Shown: positions 51,367 to 60,725 of the stretch, one piece after another
Layout of the letters: each line of letters begins with the position of its first letter
Numbering within the stretch: position 1 is the first letter of the stretch
Assembly (NCBI GenBank): GCA_003218375.1
Contig: QHNH01000029.1
Span: 35,981 to 99,980, forward strand
DNA length: 64,000 nucleotides
From: Verrucomicrobiota bacterium
GTDB taxonomy: Bacteria; Verrucomicrobiota; Verrucomicrobiia; Chthoniobacterales; UBA10450
Direction of reading: 5' to 3'
The notes under the pieces: generated by a model
The model's input: the letters and a program-made list of their open reading frames with translations, nothing else
Told to the model about the DNA's origin: nothing
The model's database searches: none
Position numbers and translations under genes: made by a program

Positions 51367-52005
51367 TCAGGAGTGCTTGAGGACCACCTGCAAGATGACG
51401 TTTCCGGCGTCGCGGCAGCGGTCGATGACTTTCTCCAGAAGCTCGTAGAGATCGCGCAGGAAAATGATCTGCTTCGTCTCGTAGTTGCCGTGGTAAAGAT
51501 CGTGGAGCAGCTCCAGCTCAAGCTTATCCGCATCGCCCTCGATGGTTTGGAGGTGGGCATTCATCTCGCGGGCGCGCGCAATATCGGTGCCCTTCCGCAA
51601 CTCCTTTACCATGGCGAGGACCGCTTCCGCGGCCTGGTCGAGTAACTCCAGGTGTTTTTTGAAACTGCGGCCGTGCAGGTCCGCCGGGAAAATCAGGATG
51701 CGCTCGCCGATTTTCTCGACGGTCTTGGGAATTTTGTAGAGCGCCGCGGCGAGGGCCTGGATGTCTTCGCGTTCCAACGGAGTAATGAAGGTCTTGCAAA
51801 GCTGTTCCGTGAGCTCCTGGGTGATTCGTTTGTCTTCCCGGCGGCTGCTAACAAATTCATCGAGGCTTTGCGGCGAATCGTGATGCTCGAGTTTCCCGAG
51901 AAGATCAACCAGATGATGGACGCTGCTATCGGCCTGTTGCGCGCTAGCTTCGAGGAGATCGTAAAACTTTTCGTCGTGACCGAAGAATTGGCGGATCGAA
52001 AACAT
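51367..52005 (-). CDS. DUF47/PhoU-like accessory protein of the phosphate transporter
   Basis: 212 residues, all helical, with PhoU-like three-helix bundles. FGHDEKFYDLLEASAQQADSS and RDLYELLEKVIDRCRDAGNV are typical. Such proteins are encoded with PiT transporters and probably regulate them. It sits between mgtE and pit in one minus-strand operon. Confidence 0.92.
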   Translation of the reverse strand: MFSIRQFFGHDEKFYDLLEASAQQADSSVHHLVDLLGKLEHHDSPQSLDEFVSSRREDKRITQELTEQLCKTFITPLEREDIQALAAALYKIPKTVEKIGERILIFPADLHGRSFKKHLELLDQAAEAVLAMVKELRKGTDIARAREMNAHLQTIEGDADKLELELLHDLYHGNYETKQIIFLRDLYELLEKVIDRCRDAGNVILQVVLKHS

Positions 52006-52015
52006 AACGTTGTCC

Positions 52016-53398
52016 TTATAATAGCGTGCCGCGGAGAATGAACAGCGCCACGTTGAAATAAATTATCAATCCGGTCACATCCACGAGCGTGGCTACGAAG
52101 GGCGCCGACGAGGTGGCCGGATCCAGGCGGCAACGCCGGAGGAGAAAGGGAAGCATCGCGCCGCTGATCGTTCCCCATAAAACCACGCCTACGAGCGCCA
52201 CGCCCACGGTGAAAGCGACCAGCCAATGGTATTGCCCGTAATCAAAAATATGCAGGTATTGCCAGAGCGTGATCCGGAAGAAGCCAATCGCCCCCAGAAT
52301 CAGCCCAAGCGACAAGCCCGAGAGCAGTTCCTTGCGCACGACGCGAAACCAATCGCGCAAACGCAATTCGCCCAGGGCCATCGCGCGGATCACCAGGGTT
52401 GTCGCCTGCGAGCCGGAATTGCCGCCGCTGGAAATGATTAACGGCAGGAACATCGCCAGGATCGCCGCCTTCTCGATCTCGCCGTTGTAACCTTGCATCG
52501 CCGTCGCGGTGAGCATTTCGCCGAGGAAAAGAATGATGAGCCAGGTGGCGCGCTTCTTCACCATCCGCACCAGCGGAATCGTCGTGTAGGGCTCGTCCAA
52601 CGCTTCCATACCACCGAGTTTCTGGATGTCTTCGGTCGCTTCTTCTTCCGCGACGTCGAGCATGTCGTCGCTCGTCACAATCCCGACCAGCACTCCGTTC
52701 GAATCGACTACGGGCAAGGCCACCCGGTCATATCTGCGGAAGGCGTTGAGCGCTTCTTCCTGCGAATCGTTCACCTTCAACGCGATAAAAGCGCGATCGC
52801 GAAAATCGCTCACCTTCGCCTCGAAGGGACGGAGGAGGAACTCACGCATCCGGAGGTCGTCGATCAGCTTGCCGCGTTCGTCGACGACATAAATCACATT
52901 CAATGTCTCGCTGTCCCGGCCGAATTCGCGGACGTGATCGAGCACTTCCTTCACCGTCCAATCGTCGTGCACGGCGATGAAGTCCGGGGTCATCAGGCGC
53001 CCGATGCTGCCTTCGGGGTAACCGAGAAGTGCCTGGGCGACGCGGCGTTCATCCGGGGTGAGAAGTTTGATGAGCTGCCGGGCCGCGGCGCTCGGCATTT
53101 CCTCGAGCAGCGCCGTGCGATCGTCCGGCGACATCTCGTTCAGGATCGCGACGACCTGCTCGTGGGCCATGGCGCGCAGTAACTGCTGTTGCGCTTCCAC
53201 GTCGAGGTATTCGAAGACATCGGCGGCGAGGGCGGTCGGAAGCAGCCGGAAAATGATCACCTGCTCGTCCTCCGGCAGATCGAGAATGACTTCGGCCACG
53301 TCGGCCGGCGGCCACTCCCGAAAAATTTCCCGCAGCGCCCCGAAATTCCGTTCGGCGATCAGTTCCCGAATTTCCGGAATGAGAATTTTCCCGACCAT
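52016..53398 (-). CDS. mgtE: Magnesium transporter MgtE
   Basis: 460 residues. An N-terminal superhelical domain ([19 protein letters not shown]), two CBS domains (about 135-255) and five C-terminal helices with [20 protein letters not shown], the MgtE pore signature. Mg2+ binding between the N and CBS domains closes the gate. ATG at 53398 is used; TTG at 53410 is in frame. It is the first gene of the mgtE-DUF47-pit operon. Confidence 0.94.
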   Translation of the reverse strand: MVGKILIPEIRELIAERNFGALREIFREWPPADVAEVILDLPEDEQVIIFRLLPTALAADVFEYLDVEAQQQLLRAMAHEQVVAILNEMSPDDRTALLEEMPSAAARQLIKLLTPDERRVAQALLGYPEGSIGRLMTPDFIAVHDDWTVKEVLDHVREFGRDSETLNVIYVVDERGKLIDDLRMREFLLRPFEAKVSDFRDRAFIALKVNDSQEEALNAFRRYDRVALPVVDSNGVLVGIVTSDDMLDVAEEEATEDIQKLGGMEALDEPYTTIPLVRMVKKRATWLIILFLGEMLTATAMQGYNGEIEKAAILAMFLPLIISSGGNSGSQATTLVIRAMALGELRLRDWFRVVRKELLSGLSLGLILGAIGFFRITLWQYLHIFDYGQYHWLVAFTVGVALVGVVLWGTISGAMLPFLLRRCRLDPATSSAPFVATLVDVTGLIIYFNVALFILRGTLL

Positions 53399-53490
53399 AA
53401 CGATGAGCAATTAAATCGAAGGACCGCGCGCGCCGCCGAGTTTTGTAACATTCGGTTCCGCGAAGCGCAATCGCGCTCCGCGACAGAAAA

Positions 53491-53582
53491 TCTGGACAGG
53501 ATTTACAGGATTGACTGGATTGAAGAGAAGAATTGCCGCGGCTCTTTTTTAATCCCGTAAATCCTGTTAATCCTGTCTAAAT
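53491..53582. repeat. Inverted repeat between mgtE and the fadB-like gene
   Basis: Left arm 53491-53521 and right arm 53551-53582 pair imperfectly (CAGGATTTACAGGATT against AATCCTGTTAATCCTG). Internally the left arm repeats ACAGGATT twice. No gene is seen in 53399-53633. Confidence 0.75.
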
Positions 53583-53633
53583 TCGAGGGCTCTCCGCTTG
53601 GAATTTTGCAGAAACTCGCCAATATGAGTCGGG

Positions 53634-55709
53634 ATGACGGCGACAGCGGCGGGGCCAATGATTCGACGAGAAATCGGGGATGACGCGATTTGCATCCTGA
53701 CCTTCGACCGGCCGGAATCGGGCGCGAATATTTTCGATGCGGCGACGATGCAAAGCTTGCGCGAGCAGATGGACGCGATCGAAAAAGATGCGTCGATCAA
53801 GGGCGTGATCGTGACTTCGGCGAAGAAGTCGATCTTCATCGCGGGCGCGGACCTGAAAACGTTGTTGAAGCAGGCGCAGACCGGCGAGATGCGCGGATTC
53901 ATTTCGGAAGGACAAAAGGTTTTTAACCGCCTGGCGGCGCTAAAAATGCCGACCGTCGCTGCGATCCACGGCGCCTGCGCGGGTGGCGGCTACGAGATCA
54001 CGCTGGCCTGCGATTACCGGGTCGCGTCCGACGATCCGGCGACCAAGATCGGGTTGCCGGAAACGACGCTCGGTCTCGTTCCCGCCTGGGGCGGAGCGAC
54101 GCGCCTGCCGCGATTGATCGGCGCCGACGCGGCGGCCGAGGTGATCCTGAAAGGCAAACTTTATGGCGCGTCGGAGGCGTTGAAGCTCGGTCTAGTCGAT
54201 GAAGTAGTTCCGCGCGAGCAACTGCTCGACGCGGCGCGCAGGAAGCTTGCAACGGGCAAGCGAAAACTGGAGGGCGGAGCTCCAGCGACGCCGGGCTCGC
54301 CGGAGCTCGCCCCTCCAAAGGTGAAAGGCAACGCCGCTCCCACGCGCGCCTACGAAATCATCAAGAGCGCCGCTAGTTCCTCGATCGAAGAATCGCTAGC
54401 GATGGAAGTCGACGCCATTAGCGAGCTGGGCGCGACGGATGCGACCCAAAACCTGATTCGAAATTTCTTCCTCGCCGATAAATATCGCAAAGGCTCTTCG
54501 AAGACTCCGCTCGAGAAAATCATGCACGCGGCCGTGATCGGCGCCGGCGTCATGGGCTCGGGGATCGCGCAATGGCTTAGTTCGCGCGGCGTCTCTGTCA
54601 TCCTGCGCGACGTCGATTCGGCGGCGATCGACCGAGGCCTCGCAAACATAGAGAAGACTTATGCCGATGCAGTGAAGCGCGGTTTGATGAGCGAAGAGAA
54701 AGCGAAAGAAGGCCGGGCGCGCATTGTCGCTTCGACGCAACCGGTGCCTTTGCGCGACGTCCAGATCGTGATCGAAGCCGCCTCGGAAAAGCTCGAGATC
54801 AAAAAGAAAATTTTCGCGGACCTGGCGGTGAATACCTCCGACAGCGCGATCCTCGCCACGAACACCTCCGCGCTGCCGACTAATGAATTGGCCGTCAGTA
54901 CCGGCGCGCCCCCGCGCGTTGTCGGCCTTCATTTCTTCAATCCGGTCAGCCGGATGAAGCTAATCGAAGTGGTGGCCGGGCCGCAGACCTCGGAGGAAAT
55001 CCGCGAGCGCGCCCTCGCCTTCGCCAGGCAGGTCGGGAAGCTACCGGTCCTCGTCCAGGATTCGCCCGGCTTCCTCGTAAACCGGGTCCTGTTCCCGTAT
55101 CTTTTGGACGCGGCGGAAATGTTTCAGAACGGCGTGGGCGCGGAGGAGATTGATGGCGCGTTGCTCGAATGGGGAATGCCGATGGGGCCGTTGCGGTTGA
55201 TCGACGAGATCGGCGTCGATATCACGATCGATATCGCCGCGACCCTGGAGAAAGCGTTCGGGGCGCGCGATCGGGCTCCGGAGATTTTGCAAAAGATGCA
55301 CGCCGCGAAATTGCTCGGCCGCAAATCCGGCGCCGGCTTTTACAAATACGAAGGCAAACAGCAGACGCCTAACGAGACGCTCCAGGAGTGGCGGCAGGAA
55401 TCCGGCGAGAAGTTCGGCCTCGAGAACATCACCAACCGCCTGGTCTATCTGATTGTGAATGAGGCGGCGCGTTGCCTCGAGGAAAAAGTAGTGGCCAGCC
55501 CGGAGGACGCGGATTACGGCATGGTGTTGGGAACCGGCTTCCCGATATTTCGGGGCGGGCCTCTGCGCTTTGCGGAAAGTGTGGGACTGAAGAAAGTTGT
55601 GACCCATATGGATGGCATCCATTCCCGCGCCGGGGAAAAATTTGCTCCCTGCGATTTGCTTCGCCAGCTTACGCAGGACGGAACTACATTTTACCAAGAC
55701 AACCCGTAG
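53634..55709 (+). CDS. Fused enoyl-CoA hydratase / 3-hydroxyacyl-CoA dehydrogenase
   Basis: 691-residue FadB/FadJ-like protein. The crotonase domain (about 10-195) shows the oxyanion-hole motifs IAGADLK and GACAGGGYE, and the 3-hydroxyacyl-CoA dehydrogenase follows: VIGAGVMGSGIAQ, GLHFFNPVSRMKLIEVV, DSPGFLVNRVL. It does the second and third beta-oxidation steps. Residues 212-228 (GGAPATPGSPELAP) are encoded by a perfect-looking small palindrome inserted between the domains. It is followed by an acyl-CoA dehydrogenase gene. Confidence 0.94.
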   Translation: MTATAAGPMIRREIGDDAICILTFDRPESGANIFDAATMQSLREQMDAIEKDASIKGVIVTSAKKSIFIAGADLKTLLKQAQTGEMRGFISEGQKVFNRLAALKMPTVAAIHGACAGGGYEITLACDYRVASDDPATKIGLPETTLGLVPAWGGATRLPRLIGADAAAEVILKGKLYGASEALKLGLVDEVVPREQLLDAARRKLATGKRKLEGGAPATPGSPELAPPKVKGNAAPTRAYEIIKSAASSSIEESLAMEVDAISELGATDATQNLIRNFFLADKYRKGSSKTPLEKIMHAAVIGAGVMGSGIAQWLSSRGVSVILRDVDSAAIDRGLANIEKTYADAVKRGLMSEEKAKEGRARIVASTQPVPLRDVQIVIEAASEKLEIKKKIFADLAVNTSDSAILATNTSALPTNELAVSTGAPPRVVGLHFFNPVSRMKLIEVVAGPQTSEEIRERALAFARQVGKLPVLVQDSPGFLVNRVLFPYLLDAAEMFQNGVGAEEIDGALLEWGMPMGPLRLIDEIGVDITIDIAATLEKAFGARDRAPEILQKMHAAKLLGRKSGAGFYKYEGKQQTPNETLQEWRQESGEKFGLENITNRLVYLIVNEAARCLEEKVVASPEDADYGMVLGTGFPIFRGGPLRFAESVGLKKVVTHMDGIHSRAGEKFAPCDLLRQLTQDGTTFYQDNP
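54269..54316. repeat. Small palindromic insert in the fadB-like gene
   Basis: Arms GGAGGGCGGAGCTCC (54269-54283) and GGAGCTCGCCCCTCC (54302-54316) pair almost fully around an 18-nt loop. It is translated as a Gly/Ala/Pro-rich linker between the two enzyme domains, a position that tolerates insertion. Confidence 0.75.
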
Positions 55710-55767
55710 GACGAGACTCCGTCGAGCCGCGGATGGTTCTCCCCACGGCTCGGCCGGGCGTTGTCCT
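55708..55767. repeat. Imperfect inverted repeat directly after the fadB-like stop
   Basis: Arms about 55708-55729 and 55746-55767 (GGACGAGACTCCGTCGAGCCG against its rough complement) with a 16-nt loop. It may act as a terminator. Confidence 0.55.
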
Positions 55768-55781
55768 GCCAATATTTGATT

Positions 55782-55967
55782 ATGAAATCATCGCTCGAGG
55801 CACCGAGGCGGAACATAGACATTCTGTCTGTGTGGCCGGCGGGCATTATGCCCGCCGACAACCGAGCTGAAGTGACAGATGCCCAAACAACAGGCAAGAT
55901 GCCCGTTGGGCGCACAGGCTGGAAGCCTATGATCCTGCTAAAATGAAATCATCGCTCGAAGCACCGG
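55782..55967 (+). repeat. 25-nt direct repeat duplicating the start of the acyl-CoA dehydrogenase gene
   Basis: ATGAAATCATCGCTCGAGGC at 55782 recurs at 55943 with two changes in 25 nt. The second copy is the real gene start. The 136 nt between the copies contain a perfect hairpin (CGGCGGGCAT/ATGCCCGCCG) and no gene. The first copy stays open only to a stop at 55946. Confidence 0.8.
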
Positions 55968-57865
55968 AGAAACAGATCGCAGAAGAAACCAGCGCCAAGC
56001 CGGCAGCAGCGCCCGTTATCGACACGTCGAAGATGTCGGCGGGAAAGGCGGCGGCGCTCGAGTTGGCGGAAAGCTCGCGTGATCCGCTCGACGAACGCGG
56101 CAGTTTCGCGAGCAACCTTTTCATCGGCCGCTTCGATTTCGACCGGATTTTCCCTTTCCCGAAACAGAGCGCGGAGGATGCCGCCCTCGCGGAAGAATTC
56201 CTGGCGCAGCTCCGGAGCTATCTCCGCGAGAATGTCGATGCCGACGAGATCGATCGCACTGGCGAGATTCCGCAGAAGAACATCGACGACCTGTTCGCGA
56301 TGGGCGCGTTCGCCATCAAGGTGCCGAAGCAATATGGCGGGCTCGGGTTGTCGCAGGTGAATTATGGCCGGGCCGCGATGCTGCTCGGCAGTTGGGATGC
56401 GAACCTGACGGCGCTGGTCTCGGCCCACCAATCGATCGGCGTTCCGCAGCCGCTCCTGCTTTTCGGAACCGAAGAACAGAAGACGAAATATCTGCCGCGC
56501 GTCGCGCGCAAGGAGATCTCCGCGTTCGCCCTTACCGAAATGAACGCCGGCTCGGATCCCGCGAACATGAGTCTGCGCGCCGATCTTTCCGAGGACGGCA
56601 CGGCGTGGGTCCTGAACGGCGAAAAACTTTGGTGCACGAATCTGATCAAGGCCGGCGTGCTCGTGGTGATGGCGAAGACGCCGCCGAAGATGGTGAACGG
56701 CAAGGAGCGCAAACAGATCAGCGCTTTCATCGTCGATGTCGCTACGCCGGGGCTCGAGATCACCTATCGCTGCCATTTCATGGGATTGCGCGCGCTCTAC
56801 AACGGCATCGTGAAGTTCACGAACGTCCGGGTGCCGCGCGAGAACCTGATCGCGAAGGAAGGCCAGGGATTGAAAGTCGCGCTGACGACCTTGAACACGG
56901 GACGCCTGACGATCCCGGCGGCGTGCGTCGGATTATCGAAGCGGCTGGTGGAGATTTGCCGGAAATGGTCGAGCGAACGCATCCAATGGGGCGCGCCGAT
57001 CGGCCAGCACTCGGCGATCGCCGGCAAAGTCGCGGAGATGGCGGCGAACACCTTTGCCATGGAAGCGATCACGTTTCTCACTTCGGCGCTGGTCGATCGC
57101 AAAGCGGGCGATCTGCGGATCGAAACCGCCATGTGCAAAATGTGGTGCACGGAAATGACCTGGAAGATCGCCGACGATGCGATGCAGGTGCGCGGCGGCC
57201 GCGGTTACGAGACCGCCCAATCGCTCGCCGGCCGCGGTGAAGAACCGATCGCAGTGGAGCGTTTCCTGCGCGATTGCCGGATCAACCTGATCTTTGAAGG
57301 CTCGAGCGAAATCATGCGGCTCTTCATTGCGCGTGAAGCGCTCGATCCGCATCTGAAAGTGGGCGGCGCGATCTTCAACACCCAGTTGCCGATGGCGACG
57401 CGGATCAAATCGATGTTCAGCTCGGGCTCGTTTTACACGCGCTGGTATCCGAAGCAATGGTTCGGCGGGAGCGCCGGGAATCTCGATAAACTTCATGCCG
57501 ACCTCCGCGAGCACGTCCAGTTCGGAGCGACGACGAGCAAGAAACTGGCGCGGGGATTATTCCACGCCATGATGCGGTTCGGGCCGAAGCTCGATCGCGA
57601 ACAGCTCCTGCTCTCACGCTTCGTCGGGATCGCGACGGAGCTTTTCGCGATGAGTGCGACCTGCGCGTTTGCGCAATCGAAGATCGATGCAGGTGAGCCG
57701 GCTGACGAAATTCTTTCGCTCGCCGGATATTTCTGCCGATCCGCGCGGATGCGGATCGATCATCATTTCGCGGGGACGAGTGAGAACGCGGACAAAGCGG
57801 GCTACGCGCTTACCCAGGAGTTACTCGCCGGCAAACACGAAGAGTTGGGACGCGGGATTGTATAA
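55943..57865 (+). CDS. Acyl-CoA dehydrogenase family protein
   Basis: 640-residue FAD flavoprotein, longer than the usual 380-400 because of a C-terminal domain like that of very-long-chain enzymes. Seen: FALTEMNAGSDPANMSLRA, WVLNGEKLWCTN, MQVRGGRGYE and IFEGSSEIMRLFIAREAL, the FAD/acyl-CoA site motifs. It makes the first double bond of beta-oxidation and so works before the fadB-like protein encoded just upstream. Its first codons are present twice (see the direct repeat). Confidence 0.93.
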   Translation: MKSSLEAPEKQIAEETSAKPAAAPVIDTSKMSAGKAAALELAESSRDPLDERGSFASNLFIGRFDFDRIFPFPKQSAEDAALAEEFLAQLRSYLRENVDADEIDRTGEIPQKNIDDLFAMGAFAIKVPKQYGGLGLSQVNYGRAAMLLGSWDANLTALVSAHQSIGVPQPLLLFGTEEQKTKYLPRVARKEISAFALTEMNAGSDPANMSLRADLSEDGTAWVLNGEKLWCTNLIKAGVLVVMAKTPPKMVNGKERKQISAFIVDVATPGLEITYRCHFMGLRALYNGIVKFTNVRVPRENLIAKEGQGLKVALTTLNTGRLTIPAACVGLSKRLVEICRKWSSERIQWGAPIGQHSAIAGKVAEMAANTFAMEAITFLTSALVDRKAGDLRIETAMCKMWCTEMTWKIADDAMQVRGGRGYETAQSLAGRGEEPIAVERFLRDCRINLIFEGSSEIMRLFIAREALDPHLKVGGAIFNTQLPMATRIKSMFSSGSFYTRWYPKQWFGGSAGNLDKLHADLREHVQFGATTSKKLARGLFHAMMRFGPKLDREQLLLSRFVGIATELFAMSATCAFAQSKIDAGEPADEILSLAGYFCRSARMRIDHHFAGTSENADKAGYALTQELLAGKHEELGRGIV

Positions 57866-57868
57866 TTG

Positions 57869-57892
57869 GAGGGACGACCGCCGGTCGTCCTT
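57869..57892. terminator. Hairpin between convergent genes
   Basis: GGACGACC (57872-57879) pairs with GGTCGTCC (57883-57890) around GCC. It sits just past the acyl-CoA dehydrogenase stop and is usable from both sides. Confidence 0.6.
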
Positions 57893-57925
57893 AAATTCAT
57901 GGGACGGACTCCAGCGGAAGAGCCG

Positions 57926-58264
57926 CTAGATTGCCGCGATGACGACCGGGGCGATTTTCTTCACCGCGATGTCGAGCACGGTCAGGGTCAATTCGCGGGC
58001 GCGGGCCTGGCCGGCGATCGCCTGAGTATTCACGAACTGTTCAGCGGCGGCGCGCTGCGCCTCGATCAGCTCATTGAATTCTTCCTGGTCGAGATCGCCG
58101 TTGCTCAACTCGACGATCCATTCCTCGAGCGACGCTGCGTTCTTTCGCGCGAACGCGCTCGAATCGGCCTTGGCTTGCTGCAGCAGACTTTGGAGCTGGT
58201 CCTTGGCCGCCTTGACTGAGTCGTCCTTAATCTCGTCTAGAACGCCGTCGAATGAAGAAGCCAT
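57926..58264 (-). CDS. Small helical protein of unknown function
   Basis: 112 residues, mostly charged helix (VKAAKDQLQSLLQQAKADSS) with an amphipathic or hydrophobic C-terminus (VLDIAVKKIAPVVIAAI). No recognised family. It is last in a minus-strand trio with a lipoprotein and a lysozyme (58277-59319). A phage-lysis-like role, for instance membrane-active, is possible from the company only. Confidence 0.65.
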   Translation of the reverse strand: MASSFDGVLDEIKDDSVKAAKDQLQSLLQQAKADSSAFARKNAASLEEWIVELSNGDLDQEEFNELIEAQRAAAEQFVNTQAIAGQARARELTLTVLDIAVKKIAPVVIAAI

Positions 58265-58276
58265 GGCGTTTCGTTA

Positions 58277-58717
58277 CTACCGGATGTCTTCGCCGCGCAG
58301 CGCCTGGTCGTAGTTTTGCGTGACCGTATCTTTCAGATTGGCGGCAAATTTCGCCCGGTAAAAGGCCTTGCGGCTTTCGAGCATTGCGGCGTGCCGTTTG
58401 AATTGCGAATGAAGAATCGAGATGGCCTTGCTCCGGCGCGCGTCCTTTTTCTTGGTAGCCTCGTACTGTTCGGCGTTCGAGAATTCTGTTTCCACGGCGG
58501 CGGTGCGGGTCGTTAGCTTTTGGTCGTCCCAGGCTTTGCCCGCTCCCTCGGTGAATTCATCGAGGAAAGCCAGGTGCGTCGTCTTGAGACTGGCGATATC
58601 GTTGCGGCTCTTCGCGTCCTTGGTGGTTCCGCAGCCGGCGAGAAGAAGGGCCGCGCCCAGAGCGAGCACGATGGGGTGGATAATATTGCGGGAGAATCGG
58701 CGGACGGATGTATTCAT
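58277..58717 (-). CDS. Small lipoprotein
   Basis: 146 residues with a lipobox LLLAGC (Cys29). The mature part is highly charged and helical (VETEFSNAEQYEATKKKDAR onward). No family is recognised. It lies between the lysozyme gene and the 112-residue gene with gaps of 11-12 nt, so the three are co-transcribed. Confidence 0.75.
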   Translation of the reverse strand: MNTSVRRFSRNIIHPIVLALGAALLLAGCGTTKDAKSRNDIASLKTTHLAFLDEFTEGAGKAWDDQKLTTRTAAVETEFSNAEQYEATKKKDARRSKAISILHSQFKRHAAMLESRKAFYRAKFAANLKDTVTQNYDQALRGEDIR

Positions 58718-58728
58718 GGTTCGGCAGG

Positions 58729-59319
58729 CTATTTTTCGATCGAAGATTCCACGAGGTCGGCCTCGGCATCGCGGCGTTTGAGCAAACCATCAACGCCTTT
58801 GCCCACCCAAAGACGCTTCATGGAGCGGATCTGGTTGGCGATCCCCTGGAGGTCTCCTTGTGCCACGGCGTCCCGGACCGCGCGCATTTCCGTGCGGCGA
58901 TCCCCGTCCATCGCGGCGCCGCGATTGAAGACCAGCGAGACGAGAGCGCCCTGCGCGTTGGCGGGCAGCTGGTCCACTCCGGGGAAAGCTTTTTCCGTCC
59001 GGTCGCTATAGAGCGGCAGCGTCCGGTTCTTGAAGACTTCGACCGCGTCGTCCCTGTTCACTTTGATATCGCTGAACTCGGAGGCGCGCTGGTGGGCGGC
59101 TTCTCCCGAAACCCCGATCGCGGTTTTGAGCCGCTCGATTTCATCGCCGGTCAAATACTGGCTCCAATCTTCTTCGAACTGTTCCGGGGTGACGAACCCA
59201 AGGTCGTAACCGATGCCGATTGTGATCCCCGAGCTTTCGCCGGGCCATTTTCCTGGTTGATCCAGGCCTTCTGCTTCAAGAATGAGGGCGAGCGCCTCGT
59301 CGGTAATCTGAAGGGACAT
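58729..59319 (-). CDS. Lysozyme-like muramidase (phage endolysin fold)
   Basis: 196 residues without signal peptide. EAEGL followed by SSGITIGIGYDLGF matches the Glu and Asp/Thr-type active site of T4-like (GH24-related) lysozymes, and ALVSLVFNRG is the typical second helix. It should cleave peptidoglycan. The absence of a signal peptide is normal for endolysins released by other proteins. First gene of a minus-strand trio; no capsid, tail or integrase genes are near. Confidence 0.8.
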   Translation of the reverse strand: MSLQITDEALALILEAEGLDQPGKWPGESSGITIGIGYDLGFVTPEQFEEDWSQYLTGDEIERLKTAIGVSGEAAHQRASEFSDIKVNRDDAVEVFKNRTLPLYSDRTEKAFPGVDQLPANAQGALVSLVFNRGAAMDGDRRTEMRAVRDAVAQGDLQGIANQIRSMKRLWVGKGVDGLLKRRDAEADLVESSIEK

Positions 59320-59382
59320 GCTCCGCTTCTAACAGGCCAGACGACGTTAGCGCAATAACAAAATTGGGCTCGTCCCGCTGCC

Positions 59383-60723
59383 CTACTTCTTCATCAGGTC
59401 CAACACCGCGCTGGTCATGCCGATCAGGCCGGTGCGGATGGTCGGCTCGGGCACGGGCGCGAATTTGCTCGAGTGGAGGCTCGGCAATGGCGGCGCGCCG
59501 GGCTTCTTACTCTCAACAACTTTCGCGGGATCGACCGCGCCGACGTTGAACATGAACGCAGGAATCGAATGGTCCGGCAGACTGTATTCGCTGAAATCTT
59601 CGCCGCCCATCGTCGGATCTTTCGCGATCACGTTGTTCGCGCCGATCGAGGTCTTCAGCGCAGCCGAAACTCGCTTGGTTAATTCCGGATTGTTGTAGGT
59701 GGCCGGCGTGTACTGATCCTTTTCCACCTGCACGATCGGCGCGCGGTCGGGCGAGACGCCGGCCGTAGTCGCGATTCCTTTCGCGATGCGTTCGATCGCT
59801 ATCAGAACCCGGTCACGGACCTCCTGCTTATAAGTGCGCACCGTCAATTGCATCTTCACTTCATCGGAGATGATGTTGTGCTTCGTGCCTCCGTGAATGG
59901 AACCGACCGTGATCACAATTGGATCGATCGGGTTGTTTTCGCGGCTCGCGATTGTTTGCCAGGCCGTGATCATTTCGGCCGAGAGCACGACAGGGTCTTT
60001 GGTTTTGTGCGGGTATGCACCGTGGCCGCCGACACCGCGAACGGTCACGTCGACCGAGTCGACGTTCGCATAGCAATAACCTTCCGTGACCCCGATCTGG
60101 CCCGTCGCGATCTCCGCGTCGTCATGCAGCCCGAGGACGTAATTTGGTTTTGGCCAACGCGTGTAAAGCCCGTCCTTCAACAGCGCCCGCGCGCCGCCCA
60201 CCGTTTCTTCCGCGGGCTGGCCGATGAAGATGATCGTGCCGTGCCATTTGTCTTTCAGCTTCCCGAGCGCGCGCGCCGTGCCGATGAACGTCGACATATG
60301 GATGTCGTGGCCGCAGGCGTGCATGACCGAAACCTCCTGACCGGCATCGTTTTTGGTCGTGACCGTGCTCGCGTACGGCACGCCGGTTTCTTCGTGAACC
60401 GGAAGCGCATCGAGATCAGTGCGGATGGCGACCGTCGGGCCGTCGCCGTTTTTCATGACGCCGATGACGCCGAAACAGGTCAGGCCCGGTTTATCGTATT
60501 TGCCGACGCGCTCCGTTACATCGCAACCGGCGGCCTTCAATTCCTTCGCCACAATTGCGGCCGAACGCTCCTCGTGCGTGGAAAGCTCGGGATGGCTATG
60601 GAGGTCTTTGTAAATCGTGAGGAGCGACGGCAACTCAGCGTCCGCGATGGATTGCGGAGTTTGCTGTCCGAAAAGCGGAACCGAAACGAGAGCAAGCGCA
60701 AAGACGAGAAAACGAATCTTCAT
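59383..60723 (-). CDS. Exported M20D-family amidohydrolase
   Basis: 446 residues with a signal peptide ending FGQQ. The di-metal site HACGHDIHM, the EE pair in QPAEETVGGA and GGHGAYPH on the lid domain identify an M20D aminoacylase/carboxypeptidase like amidohydrolase (IAA-amino acid hydrolase, hippuricase type). Substrate unknown. Transcribed away from the polymerase gene. Confidence 0.92.
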   Translation of the reverse strand: MKIRFLVFALALVSVPLFGQQTPQSIADAELPSLLTIYKDLHSHPELSTHEERSAAIVAKELKAAGCDVTERVGKYDKPGLTCFGVIGVMKNGDGPTVAIRTDLDALPVHEETGVPYASTVTTKNDAGQEVSVMHACGHDIHMSTFIGTARALGKLKDKWHGTIIFIGQPAEETVGGARALLKDGLYTRWPKPNYVLGLHDDAEIATGQIGVTEGYCYANVDSVDVTVRGVGGHGAYPHKTKDPVVLSAEMITAWQTIASRENNPIDPIVITVGSIHGGTKHNIISDEVKMQLTVRTYKQEVRDRVLIAIERIAKGIATTAGVSPDRAPIVQVEKDQYTPATYNNPELTKRVSAALKTSIGANNVIAKDPTMGGEDFSEYSLPDHSIPAFMFNVGAVDPAKVVESKKPGAPPLPSLHSSKFAPVPEPTIRTGLIGMTSAVLDLMKK

Positions 60724-60725
60724 CT

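Noticed and set aside
58729..59319. Prophage around the lysozyme gene
   Set aside because: No integrase, terminase, capsid or tail gene in the flanking 10 kb, and neighbours are housekeeping genes.
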